Part shown: piece after piece, positions 1-5,704 of the stretch | Layout: each line of letters opens with the position of its first letter | Position numbering within the stretch: the first letter of the stretch is position 1 | From: Coriobacteriales bacterium | Lineage (GTDB): Bacteria; Actinomycetota; Coriobacteriia; Coriobacteriales; UBA8131 | Assembly (NCBI GenBank): GCA_031276475.1 | Contig: JAISMZ010000169.1 | Coordinates: 1 to 5,704, forward strand | Direction of reading: 5' to 3' | DNA length: 5,704 nt | The notes under the pieces: model-generated | The model's database searches: none | What the model was told of the DNA's origin: nothing | The model's input: the letters and a program-made list of their open reading frames with translations, nothing else | Program-made: the position numbers and the translations under genes

Positions 1-525
1 CTTAAAGCCGGAAGTCCCTATACCATCCTTCCCAAGGTAGTGATCATCAGCATAGTGGACTTTACCCTCTTTGACGCAAAGGACTACCGCTCCGAGTTTC
101 AGCTCTTGGAGGCACGAAGGCACAGCCGCCTTACCGACAGGCTGTCTTTGCACTACTTTGAAGTAGGCAAGCTCCCTGATACAATTGACAGGGAAAACGA
201 GTTAGAGCTTCTGCTTTCCCTATTCAAGGCAAAGACCGAAGAGGATTTAGAACAACTTGAGGCATTGGAGGTACCCCTTGTGACTGAGGCCATAGAAGCA
301 TACCGTGAAGTGACCGTATCCCCAGAGTTTCGTGAGCTCGAGCGCCTGCGGGCTGACGCCCGCCACAACGAGGCCTCTGCGTTGCTGAACGCTGAGCGCA
401 GAGGTGAGGCCAGAGGCGAGGCCAGAGGTGAGGCCAGAGGTGAGCGCAAGGAGCGCGAGAAGTGGCAGAAGGTCGTGGAGGAGAAGGACGCGCTGATAGC
501 GGAGCTGCGCTCCCGTCTCAACTGA
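1..525 (+). CDS. Rpn family / PD-(D/E)XK nuclease family transposase-like protein, C-terminal part (5' end outside window)
   Basis: The reading frame is open from base 1 to the TGA at 523-525, giving 174 residues of a protein that begins upstream of the window. The GTG at base 40 is probably internal, because the upstream codons (LKAGSPYTILPKV) continue smoothly into IISIVDFTLFD. That pattern, followed by a Tyr-Arg-Ser-Glu-Phe segment and LTDRLSLHYFEVGKLP, is typical of the Rpn / PF12784 proteins (recombination-promoting nucleases, often annotated as PD-(D/E)XK nuclease family transposases). The catalytic PD-(D/E)XK core of this family lies in the N-terminal half, so activity cannot be judged here. 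The C-terminus has a Gly-Glu-Ala-Arg repeat and then a charged, probably coiled-coil helix ending in ELRSRLN. Repetitive Glu/Arg/Gly tails are common in the family. Known Rpn proteins are DNA endonucleases linked to recombination or phage defence; the role of this copy is unknown. It may be a degenerate or solitary copy, since no transposon ends are seen. Confidence 0.8.
   Translation, partial: LKAGSPYTILPKVVIISIVDFTLFDAKDYRSEFQLLEARRHSRLTDRLSLHYFEVGKLPDTIDRENELELLLSLFKAKTEEDLEQLEALEVPLVTEAIEAYREVTVSPEFRELERLRADARHNEASALLNAERRGEARGEARGEARGERKEREKWQKVVEEKDALIAELRSRLN
401..445 (+). repeat. 12-bp tandem repeat inside the Rpn-like gene
   Basis: The unit GAGGTGAGGCCA occurs at 401-412, 413-424 (one T-to-C change) and 425-436, followed by a partial unit at 437-445. 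Each unit encodes four residues (Arg/Gly-Glu-Ala type), so gain or loss of a unit keeps the reading frame and only lengthens or shortens the tail. Such repeats are frequent in the C-terminal tails of Rpn/PF12784 proteins. Confidence 0.85.
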
Positions 526-582
526 CCAAACGAGCAGGTAGTGTCGACTGGGAATTGCCCGTGCCGTCTCCTTGGCGGGTGT

Positions 583-590
583 AAGGAGGA
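583..590 (+). promoter_or_regulatory. Ribosome binding site of the lipoprotein gene
   Basis: AAGGAGGA is a near-perfect Shine-Dalgarno sequence ending just before the ATG at 593. The gap from GGAGG to ATG is only 3 bases, shorter than usual, but no other start has a comparable site. It supports the ATG at 593 over an in-frame TTG at 572, which would place the Shine-Dalgarno sequence inside the coding region. Confidence 0.7.
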
Positions 591-592
591 TC

Positions 593-1108
593 ATGAAGCG
601 TATTTTTGCCTGTATTGCTGTCCTGTTGCTCCTGGCACCTGTCCTGCTGTCACTGAGCAGCTGCGCGGCGGCAGGTGACGGGGGAGGCGGGAGTGGCGAG
701 AATGGTGGTACCACCATGACCTATACGATAGTCGAGAACACCAGCCTGGAGGCTTTTCTGAACAATCCAGAGGCGGATTATTACGTCAGCGACACGGACA
801 CCATGAGCACCCAGGGCTATTTTGCTCCCACGGATCCCCAGTCAGACGGCCAGTGGCACTACATCATCGCCGCCACGCGCAATACCGGCGGCTATTCCAT
901 GCAGGTTCAAGATGTTCAGATAAGCGCCGGAGAGGCTACGATAACAATCGAGATGGTAAACCCTGAGCCAGGTTCCCTGCTGACCATGGCTTTTACCAAC
1001 CCGGCCTGCGAGATAATCTTCAGCGAGAAGCCCGCCGGGATTAGCGTCACCGATACCAATCTGGAGCACTACGAGCAGATCGGCCAGGTCATCAACAAAG
1101 CGGGCTGA
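593..1108 (+). CDS. Secreted lipoprotein with PrcB_C-like domain
   Basis: This encodes 171 residues. The N-terminus is a lipoprotein signal peptide: Met-Lys-Arg, a hydrophobic stretch at about residues 4-21, and the lipobox LSSC with the lipidated Cys at 24. A Gly/Ser-rich linker (about 25-41) follows, as expected for a tethered extracytoplasmic domain. The C-terminal domain, about residues 85-150, carries WHYIIAATRNTGGYS, then alternating beta-type segments and NPEPGSLL...FTNPACEIIF. The TGGYS motif and the later Pro-x-Pro-Gly plus Asn-Pro segments resemble the PrcB_C domain (PF14343), named after the PrcB partner of the PrtP (dentilisin) protease complex of Treponema. PrcB-like domains are found in many secreted proteins of unsettled function. 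No protease gene lies beside it here. The start at 593 is chosen because of the strong ribosome binding site and the signal peptide. It sits 67 bases after the Rpn-like gene and is followed by a terminator. The lipoprotein call is firm; the domain call is recognition by eye. Confidence 0.8.
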   Translation: MKRIFACIAVLLLLAPVLLSLSSCAAAGDGGGGSGENGGTTMTYTIVENTSLEAFLNNPEADYYVSDTDTMSTQGYFAPTDPQSDGQWHYIIAATRNTGGYSMQVQDVQISAGEATITIEMVNPEPGSLLTMAFTNPACEIIFSEKPAGISVTDTNLEHYEQIGQVINKAG

Positions 1109-1149
1109 TTTACCTGGGACTTGTTGTGATACCATGGGGTGATGCGAAT

Positions 1150-1174
1150 AAAACCAGCCAACCGCTGGATTTTT
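1150..1174 (+). terminator. Intrinsic terminator after the lipoprotein gene
   Basis: The stem CCAGC (1154-1158) pairs with GCTGG (1164-1168) around a 5-base loop. It is preceded by AAAA (1150-1153) and followed by A and then five T (1170-1174), so the stem can extend by A-U pairs past one unpaired base. It lies 41 bases past the lipoprotein stop codon and upstream of the next gene's ribosome binding site. The GC stem is short, so efficiency may be moderate. The flanking A and T runs could let it work in both directions. Confidence 0.6.
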
Positions 1175-1195
1175 GCAGGGTCTGTGAAGCTGCGC

Positions 1196-1203
1196 GAGGT
1201 GAT
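1196..1203 (+). promoter_or_regulatory. Ribosome binding site of the repeat protein gene
   Basis: GAGGTGAT matches the Shine-Dalgarno consensus (AGGAGGTGAT) over eight bases. GAGG ends 9 bases before the GTG at 1209. This favours the GTG start over the in-frame ATG at 1224, which would be 24 bases from GAGG. Confidence 0.6.
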
Positions 1204-1208
1204 TTTAC

Positions 1209-1595
1209 GTGTCCGATAAATCGATGACCAGAGCCGAGAAAGAGGCCTATTGCGTGCGTCTCCTTCAAGAGCGGGCGGCGGAGCTTGGACGGCTGCCGCT
1301 CAAGGCGGATTTTGAGCCTCGGGAGAGAAGCAGGATAAAGGGGGTTTTAGGGCCTTGGCCACGAGCGCTGGAGAGGGCGGAGCTTAAGCCGGTCTCGGAG
1401 GTCTGGCTGCGCAGACGTGAGGCCGCCCGCTTGAAGCGGACTGCGCAGCGTGAGAGACGCCGGCAGCATCACCGGGATAACCGCAGGCAGAGCAAAAAGC
1501 CCGCGGAGGGGGAGGGCACGGGTGAAGCACAGGAGGCCGAGAAGAGCGTCGAGCTAATGGACGAGCAGAGGAGGACTGAACGCGTGCAGAGCTGA
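1209..1595 (+). CDS. Small protein with one homing-endonuclease-associated (HNH_repeat-like) domain and charged tail
   Basis: This encodes 128 residues from a GTG start chosen by its ribosome binding site. Residues about 9-61 resemble the homing endonuclease associated repeat (PF18780): an N-terminal helix (LLQERAAELGRLP, 18-30), DF at 34-35, a helix with RSRIK, then LGPWPRALERAELKP (47-61), which matches the usual F/L-G-x-W-x-x-A-L-x-x-A-G-L signature except that the Gly is Glu. Such repeats are thought to be small helical DNA-binding modules. No HNH or other nuclease motif is present. The rest, residues 66-128, is low in hydrophobics: first strongly basic (many Arg/Lys, about 68-98), then richer in Glu and Gln, probably disordered or helical. 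A DNA-binding or regulatory role is inferred, not shown. The gene follows an intrinsic terminator by about 35 bases, so its promoter is unclear. It faces the DUF362 gene tail to tail. Confidence 0.7.
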   Translation: MSDKSMTRAEKEAYCVRLLQERAAELGRLPLKADFEPRERSRIKGVLGPWPRALERAELKPVSEVWLRRREAARLKRTAQRERRRQHHRDNRRQSKKPAEGEGTGEAQEAEKSVELMDEQRRTERVQS

Positions 1596-1628
1596 CCTTG
1601 ATCTGAGGCAAACTGACTTGCAATCTTT

Positions 1629-1645
1629 CGGCAACGTTATTGCCG
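1629..1645. terminator. Possible weak hairpin between convergent genes
   Basis: CGGCAA (1629-1634) and TTGCCG (1640-1645) form a 6-bp perfect inverted repeat with a 5-base loop in the 59-base gap between two converging genes. There is no T run on either strand, so it is not a classical intrinsic terminator. It could be a bidirectional stop aid or mRNA end-protecting stem. Confidence 0.25.
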
Positions 1646-1654
1646 GACAGCCAC

Positions 1655-2833
1655 TTAGACTTCTATCAGCTCGTAATCGGTGTTGCCGAGGCCAATCTTT
1701 TTGGCATGCGTGAGCTGGGCAATCCAGTTGCTGTGCTCATTCACCACTTTAAAGTGATCGTTGGGCTCGTCTCCGCTGCGATCGCTGTCCGCAGCGTCTG
1801 TGGCGTTGTCGCTGACGTGCTCTCGGCGCTCGCGCAGGCGCTCGGCGAGCAAGCTTCCCTCGTTGGGTCGCTGGGCATTTACTGCGGCCACACAGGCAGC
1901 GTCTAAGGCGACGGGATCAGATGAGGCAAACATCCCGACGTTGGGAACGATGGGCAGGTCGCTGGCACCAAAGCAGTCGCAGAGAGGGGAGACGTCGATC
2001 ACCAGATTGACATGAAAGTGCGGACGGCCATCCAGCACCGCCTTAGCGTACTCGGCTATCTTGGCACCGACGATCTCGTTTTCCTCGTCAAAAGCCGAAT
2101 AGATGGCATCAACCGGACAGGCGGCGATACAGTGTCCGCAACCGACACAGGTCTGAGGGTCAATCTGGGCCTTGCGCCTGGGGTAGCTGATGGCATCACT
2201 GCCACAGAAGCGGGCACATTTGCGACAACCGATGCAGACATCCTCTTTAACTTTGGGATGAGTGGCTGAATGCATCTCCATCTTACCGGCTCGTGAGCCA
2301 CAGCCCATACCGATATTTTTCAGTGCCCCGCCGAATCCTGTCTCAATGTGGCCTTTAAAGTGGTTCAGACTGATGAACACGTCGGCGTCCATCACAGCAC
2401 GGCCGATCTTAGCCTCCTTGATGTACTCGCCACCAACGACCGGCACCAGCGCCTCATCGCTGCCGCTCAGGCCGTCCCCGATGAGTATCTGGCAGCCTGT
2501 GGAGAAGGGCGAAAAGCCGTGCTCATAGGCAAGGTCAAGATGTTCAAGGGCATTCTTGCGGCGGCCGGGGTACAAGGTATTGCAGTCGGTCAGAAAAGGA
2601 CGGCCACCCGCTTCTTTAACGAGATCAACAAGCACTTTTGCATAATTCGGACGCAGGTAGGCAAGATTGCCGCCCTCGCCAAAGTGCATCTTGATAGCCA
2701 CGAATTTGCGCTCTAAGTCAAGCTCACCAAATCCGGCAGTCAACAACAGGCGGCGGAGTTTTTTGGGTATCGGTTCATTGTTGTCGGCTATCCGCATGGT
2801 GGTCCAAAAGATTTTAGAGGGGCTACTCTCCAT
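1655..2833 (-). CDS. DUF362 domain protein with two [4Fe-4S] ferredoxin motifs
   Basis: This encodes 392 residues. The DUF362 region shows FVAIKMHFGEGGNLAYLRP (44-62), LTDCNTLYPGRRKNALEH (81-98), ISLNHFKGHIETGFGGALKN (154-173) and IGMGCGSRAGKMEMH (174-188), all strongly typical of the family. A bacterial-type double ferredoxin insert follows: Cys 200, 203, 206 and 210, then Cys 229, 232, 235 and 239. The second motif has the usual Pro after its last Cys; the first has Gly. The C-terminal DUF362 part (about 270-392) ends in KKIGLGNTDYELIEV. Family members are cytoplasmic iron-sulfur proteins of unsettled function, common in anaerobes, and presumably transfer electrons. Residues about 322-360 are a hydrophilic, Asp/Glu/Arg-rich stretch that looks like a variable linker. 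The ATG at 2833 is preferred over a GTG at 2857 because GGGAG lies 8 bases before the ATG and nothing suitable precedes the GTG. It lies 192 bases downstream of gltD on the same strand, perhaps with its own promoter. Confidence 0.9.
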   Translation of the reverse strand: MESSPSKIFWTTMRIADNNEPIPKKLRRLLLTAGFGELDLERKFVAIKMHFGEGGNLAYLRPNYAKVLVDLVKEAGGRPFLTDCNTLYPGRRKNALEHLDLAYEHGFSPFSTGCQILIGDGLSGSDEALVPVVGGEYIKEAKIGRAVMDADVFISLNHFKGHIETGFGGALKNIGMGCGSRAGKMEMHSATHPKVKEDVCIGCRKCARFCGSDAISYPRRKAQIDPQTCVGCGHCIAACPVDAIYSAFDEENEIVGAKIAEYAKAVLDGRPHFHVNLVIDVSPLCDCFGASDLPIVPNVGMFASSDPVALDAACVAAVNAQRPNEGSLLAERLRERREHVSDNATDAADSDRSGDEPNDHFKVVNEHSNWIAQLTHAKKIGLGNTDYELIEV

Positions 2834-2841
2834 TTTTTCTA

Positions 2842-2846
2842 CTCCC
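2842..2846 (-). promoter_or_regulatory. Ribosome binding site of the DUF362 gene
   Basis: On the minus strand GGGAG precedes the ATG at 2833 with an 8-base A-rich spacer. It decides the start in favour of this ATG rather than the in-frame GTG 24 bases upstream. Confidence 0.6.
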
Positions 2847-2930
2847 GTCTTTATCACAGTACAATGCGCATTTCACGATTTTGCAGCTTCCCGGCTTCTA
2901 CAGCATTTCTGGTGGATAACACCATTTTCA

Positions 2931-2959
2931 AGAATATCTGATAAGAAATGTTATGTAAA
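2931..2959 (-). promoter_or_regulatory. Candidate sigma-70 type promoter for the DUF362 gene
   Basis: On the minus strand TTTACA (2959-2954, five of six matches to TTGACA) is followed after 17 bases by TATTCT (2936-2931, four of six matches to TATAAT). The site is in the AT-rich part of the 192-base gap between gltD and the DUF362 gene, and would give a leader of roughly 90 bases. Spacing is ideal but the -10 box is mediocre, so this is a candidate only. An imperfect inverted repeat (2916-2927 with 2946-2954) overlaps it. Confidence 0.35.
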
Positions 2960-3025
2960 GTAATGCTGCACTTCCACGTGTTTCTTTCCGTGCCAAGTCC
3001 TCACAAACTCGTGTAATTCCTCGCG

Positions 3026-4516
3026 TCAACTGTTGTGAAACCTCTCCTGCTCTTCGAGGTAGCGGTGGACTTCGCTGGCTGCGTCTCTGCCTTCCATCAA
3101 AGCCCAGACAACCAGGCTCTGCCCGCGACGCATGTCACCAGCTACAAAGACTCCGGGGCAACTGGTTGCATAGGAGCCAGCGGCGGCAAGCTCAATGGAG
3201 CCGGCAGCATCGGTCGCAAGCCCCAGCGCACGGGCTAACGTGGGCTCCGGGCCCGCAAAACCCATGGCGACTATCACCATGTCGGCCGTCCGCTCGCGCT
3301 CAGAGCCGGGGCGCTCACTTAAGACCTTGCGGTTGTCCCGATAACTGGTGTCGTAGCCTACGGTAATAACGCTACAGACGCGGCCGTCTCTACCCGCGCG
3401 AATCTCCTTGATTGAGGTGCCGTACTCGCGCGGATCATTACCGTAAACTGCAATTGCCTCCTGATGACCGTAGTCGGTCGTTTGCACCCGTGGCCACAGC
3501 GGCCAGGGATTGTCGGCCGCCCGGTGATCAGGAGGCGCTGCGCTGCGCTGAAACTGAACGATGGAATGGGCACCCTGACGCAAGGCGGTCGCAACGCAGT
3601 CGGTGCCCGTGTCCCCTGCGCCGAGGATCACAACATCACGACCGGCGGCGCTGAGTTTTGTATCGAACGCTTGTTCGCCATCGAGTATGCCGCGCGTGGC
3701 GTTGGTGAGAAAATCCATGGCTGCTACCACGCCGTCCAGATGGGCGCCTGGAGCCCGCGTCTGCAATGGTCGCGTTGCACCGGCCGCAAGGACGATGGCG
3801 TCAAAGTCAGCCAGCAAGCTCTCGGCCTTCAGCGTGACCCCTACCTCAGCGTTGCAGATAAAGCTGATGCCCTCTTGCGTCAATATAGATATTCTATCAA
3901 GCACTATCTGCTTGTCGAGCTTCATCATCGGGATGCCATACATCAGAAGTCCGCCGGGGCGGTCGGCCCGCTCAAAGACCGTCACCGTCTCGCCGAGTCT
4001 GTTCAAGGCGTCGGCGGCAGCCAGTCCTGCCGGACCGGATCCGACGACAGCCACCTTACGTCCTGTGCGCACAACCGGAACGCGGGGTGCAAGCACTCCC
4101 CTCTCGCGGGCAAAAATATCGAGGTAGTGCTCTATCTCCTTGATGCTTACCGGCGGCTCATGTTCGCCCAGGGTGCAGGACCCTTCACAAAGCGCCGGGC
4201 AGACGCGACCGGTAAACTCCGGAAAGGGGTGCGTCCGCCGCAGTCGCGCGTAGGCTTCTGCATACAGGCCGCGATAGACCAGGTCATTTATCTCGGGGAT
4301 GACATTGCCCAAAGGACAGCCGACTGAAGCTCCTTCTACCACAATACCGGCATGGCAAAAAGGAATGCCGCAGTCCATACAGCGGGCGGCCTGCTGTTGC
4401 AGGGTCGGCTGATCGTAGACGCCGTGGAACTCCGCGTAATCGCCGATTTGCTCAACCAGTGGCCGGCTGGGTGCCTGGGCGCGCTGGTACTCCATGAATC
4501 CTGTTGCCTTGCCCAT
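3026..4516 (-). CDS. gltD: Glutamate synthase [NADPH] small (beta) subunit
   Basis: This encodes 496 residues, the normal full length. GltD oxidises NADPH on FAD and passes electrons through [4Fe-4S] clusters to the GltB subunit in the cytoplasm. The start MGKATGFMEYQR is the family's classic N-terminus. Cluster cysteines are seen as CMDCGIPFC (46, 49, 54), C67 in CPLGNVIPEIN, and C106, C110, C114 in CPALCEGSC. The FAD-binding Rossmann motif is VAVVGSGPAGLAAADAL (155-171), followed by the conserved RPGGLLMYGIP. The NADPH-binding motif is VVILGAGDTGTDC (295-307), and a second FAD contact is GVFVAGDMRRGQSLVVWA (455-472). All expected motifs are intact. Twelve residues separate C54 and C67, matching the longer form of this loop (CHAGIVVEGASVGCPLG) rather than the short CHxGCPLGN form. 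Its ATG is 2 bases after the gltB stop, with a weak AGG 6 bases upstream, so translation is likely coupled to gltB. Related FAD subunits (NfnB, dihydropyrimidine dehydrogenase) share the fold, but adjacency to gltB settles the call. Confidence 0.97.
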   Translation of the reverse strand: MGKATGFMEYQRAQAPSRPLVEQIGDYAEFHGVYDQPTLQQQAARCMDCGIPFCHAGIVVEGASVGCPLGNVIPEINDLVYRGLYAEAYARLRRTHPFPEFTGRVCPALCEGSCTLGEHEPPVSIKEIEHYLDIFARERGVLAPRVPVVRTGRKVAVVGSGPAGLAAADALNRLGETVTVFERADRPGGLLMYGIPMMKLDKQIVLDRISILTQEGISFICNAEVGVTLKAESLLADFDAIVLAAGATRPLQTRAPGAHLDGVVAAMDFLTNATRGILDGEQAFDTKLSAAGRDVVILGAGDTGTDCVATALRQGAHSIVQFQRSAAPPDHRAADNPWPLWPRVQTTDYGHQEAIAVYGNDPREYGTSIKEIRAGRDGRVCSVITVGYDTSYRDNRKVLSERPGSERERTADMVIVAMGFAGPEPTLARALGLATDAAGSIELAAAGSYATSCPGVFVAGDMRRGQSLVVWALMEGRDAASEVHRYLEEQERFHNS

Positions 4517-4518
4517 CG

Positions 4519-5703
4519 CTAACCTGCCTTCTTCTTGCTGGAGACAACCGCGTTATAAGCGTAGATCAGGCTCTCATCGTGGTCAAGCTGTTTTTCGGCG
4601 GCTACTTTAAGGGCTGCAAGCACCTGCGCATAGGCGTCGGGAACCACTTTTACAAAGCGGCTGAAGCCGTCGGTCGCCTGGTCTGTGCATTCCTCAAGCA
4701 GTCTTTGAGCCTTGGCACTGCCGGTATAGTCACGATGTCGCTCAAGGAGTTGGCGTACGCGCTCGATGTCCTCGCTGTCCAAGGGGTGCAGACTGACATT
4801 GCCGGTGTTCAGGCTAGCGGAAAAATCGCCGTCCTCGTCCAAAACATAGGCTACGCCGCCGCTCATGCCCGCCGCAAAATTGCGACCAGTCTTACCGAGT
4901 ACCAGGGCAACGCCGCCGGTCATATACTCGCAACCTTGGTCGCCAACACCCTCGATGACGGCCGTGACACCGCTGTTGCGCACGCAGAAGCGCTCGCCAG
5001 CCATGCCGTTGAGAAAGGCCTCGCCGCCGGTCGCTCCGTAAAAGGCGACGTTGCCAACGATGATGTTTTCGGAGGCATCAAACGGCGAATCCTTTGGCGG
5101 ACGAATGATGATGCGACCGCCGCTTTGACCCTTGCCGAGGTAATCGTTGCAGTCACCCTGTAGATCGAGAGTCACGCCGGGCGCCAGGAAGGCCCCAAAG
5201 CTCTGGCCACCGGAGCCATGCAGAAAAAGATGGATGGTGTCATCCGGCAGTCCTGCCTCGCCGTGGGCGCGAGTGATCTCGGAGGAAAGCACCGTGCCGA
5301 GCGTGCGGTTGCGATTGTGGATGTCCAGCCGCGCCTCCACGCGCTGGCCACTGTGAATCGCGGAGGCGGCCAGGGGAACCAGGGTCAGGAGATCAAACTC
5401 GCGCTTGAGGTTGTGGTTTTGCGGGTTGGCAAAGTGCCAAAGCCCGTAGTCCGGGTCGATCCGCGTCTGATAAAGCAGCCGCGAGAGGTTCAGGCGCGAA
5501 GCCTTCTCAGAAGGATCGACGGCAATCTGCCGGAGCAACTCGACGTGACCGACCAGTTCATCAAAGCTGCGCACACCCATCCGGGCCATCCACTCGCGCA
5601 CCTCCTGAGCGACGAAACGCATATAGCGCTCGATGTGTTCGGGTTTACCCTGAAACTTGCGGCGCAGCTCAGGATTTTGCGTGGCTATCCCCACCGGACA
5701 GGT
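4519..5703 (-). CDS. gltB: Glutamate synthase large (alpha) subunit, C-terminal part (5' end outside window)
   Basis: The frame is open from the right edge and codes for the last 394 residues of a protein that is normally about 1,500 long. GltB hydrolyses glutamine in its N-terminal amidotransferase domain and uses the ammonia, 2-oxoglutarate and electrons on FMN to make glutamate. Visible here is the end of the synthase domain, TCPVGIATQNPELRRKF, whose Cys is by family knowledge the third ligand of the [3Fe-4S] cluster; the other two would lie just outside the window. EHIERYMRFVAQEVREWMA and FDELVGH follow. The C-terminal GXGXG beta-helix domain covers about fragment residues 130-305, with repeated Gly motifs such as GSGGQSFGAF, GDCNDYLGKGQSGG, GNVAFYGATGGEAFLNGMAGERF, YMTGGVALVLGKTGRNFAAGMSGG. 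The 3' end KKKAG-TAG is 2 bases before gltD. The GTG at 5694 is an internal valine codon of the TCPVG motif, not a start. Confidence 0.97.
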   Translation of the reverse strand, partial: TCPVGIATQNPELRRKFQGKPEHIERYMRFVAQEVREWMARMGVRSFDELVGHVELLRQIAVDPSEKASRLNLSRLLYQTRIDPDYGLWHFANPQNHNLKREFDLLTLVPLAASAIHSGQRVEARLDIHNRNRTLGTVLSSEITRAHGEAGLPDDTIHLFLHGSGGQSFGAFLAPGVTLDLQGDCNDYLGKGQSGGRIIIRPPKDSPFDASENIIVGNVAFYGATGGEAFLNGMAGERFCVRNSGVTAVIEGVGDQGCEYMTGGVALVLGKTGRNFAAGMSGGVAYVLDEDGDFSASLNTGNVSLHPLDSEDIERVRQLLERHRDYTGSAKAQRLLEECTDQATDGFSRFVKVVPDAYAQVLAALKVAAEKQLDHDESLIYAYNAVVSSKKKAG

Positions 5704-5704
5704 A

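Noticed and set aside
40..42. GTG as the true start of the Rpn-like gene
   Set aside because: The 13 codons before it are open and fit the conserved family sequence, and no Shine-Dalgarno sequence precedes it. The gene is cut by the window edge instead.
558..579. Imperfect GC hairpin (CCCG-tg-CC with GG-CGGG) before the lipoprotein ribosome site
   Set aside because: The stem is short with a bulge and has no T run, so it is neither a terminator nor a clear leader structure.
247..717. Reverse ORF of 156 codons across the Rpn tail and lipoprotein start
   Set aside because: It overlaps two well-supported forward genes, is low in complexity because of the repeat, and has no family resemblance.
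1..1595. A mobile element or defence island formed by the three forward genes
   Set aside because: No terminal inverted repeats, integrase, complete transposase or target duplications are visible, and the three genes have no recognisable combined function.
2970..3005. Possible terminator after gltD (CACG/CGTG stem with flanking ACTT/AAGT on the minus strand)
   Set aside because: The stem has an internal loop and no U tract follows, so it cannot be supported as an intrinsic terminator.
3464..4327. Long forward ORF (287 codons) opposite gltD
   Set aside because: It lies wholly antisense to a full-length gltD with all family motifs. Its translation resembles no protein family and has no good ribosome site, so it is a by-product of GC-rich codon use.
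4504..5163. Forward ORF (219 codons) opposite gltB
   Set aside because: It is fully antisense to conserved GXGXG-domain codons of gltB and has no recognisable domain.

Overview
The window is a moderately GC-rich bacterial segment that looks chromosomal. Three forward genes on the left converge on three reverse genes on the right. No rRNA, tRNA, CRISPR array or complete mobile element is visible. The gene content suggests an anaerobic or facultative bacterium, perhaps of the Bacillota (Clostridia or Negativicutes type) or Coriobacteriia. The hints are a DUF362 double [4Fe-4S] ferredoxin protein, an Rpn-type PD-(D/E)XK nuclease/transposase relative and a small protein with a homing-endonuclease-associated repeat. 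This placement is a weak inference, because no taxonomic marker is present.

Left part (1-1595, + strand). The window opens inside an Rpn/PD-(D/E)XK family gene (1-525), whose C-terminal tail contains a 12-bp tandem repeat. Next comes a small secreted lipoprotein (593-1108) with a C-terminal domain resembling PrcB_C. A good intrinsic terminator candidate follows (1150-1174). The third gene (1209-1595) encodes a 128-residue protein with a single DNA-binding-type repeat of the homing-endonuclease-associated family and a very charged tail. These three genes have no evident shared pathway and look like accessory or lineage-specific genes.

Right part (1655-5704, - strand). The glutamate synthase genes are read right to left: the C-terminal part of gltB (4519-5703, cut by the window edge) and the complete gltD (3026-4516), separated by only 2 bases. 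GltB converts glutamine and 2-oxoglutarate into two glutamates, and GltD feeds it electrons from NADPH through FAD and Fe-S clusters. After a 192-base AT-rich gap with a plausible promoter comes a DUF362 iron-sulfur protein (1655-2833), an electron-transfer type protein of unknown role. It ends tail to tail with the repeat protein.

I see no convincing new multi-gene system. The points most worth a second look are the orphan repeat protein with its charged tail, the stand-alone PrcB-like lipoprotein, the in-frame 12-bp repeat in the Rpn tail, and the AT-rich regulatory gap between gltD and the DUF362 gene.
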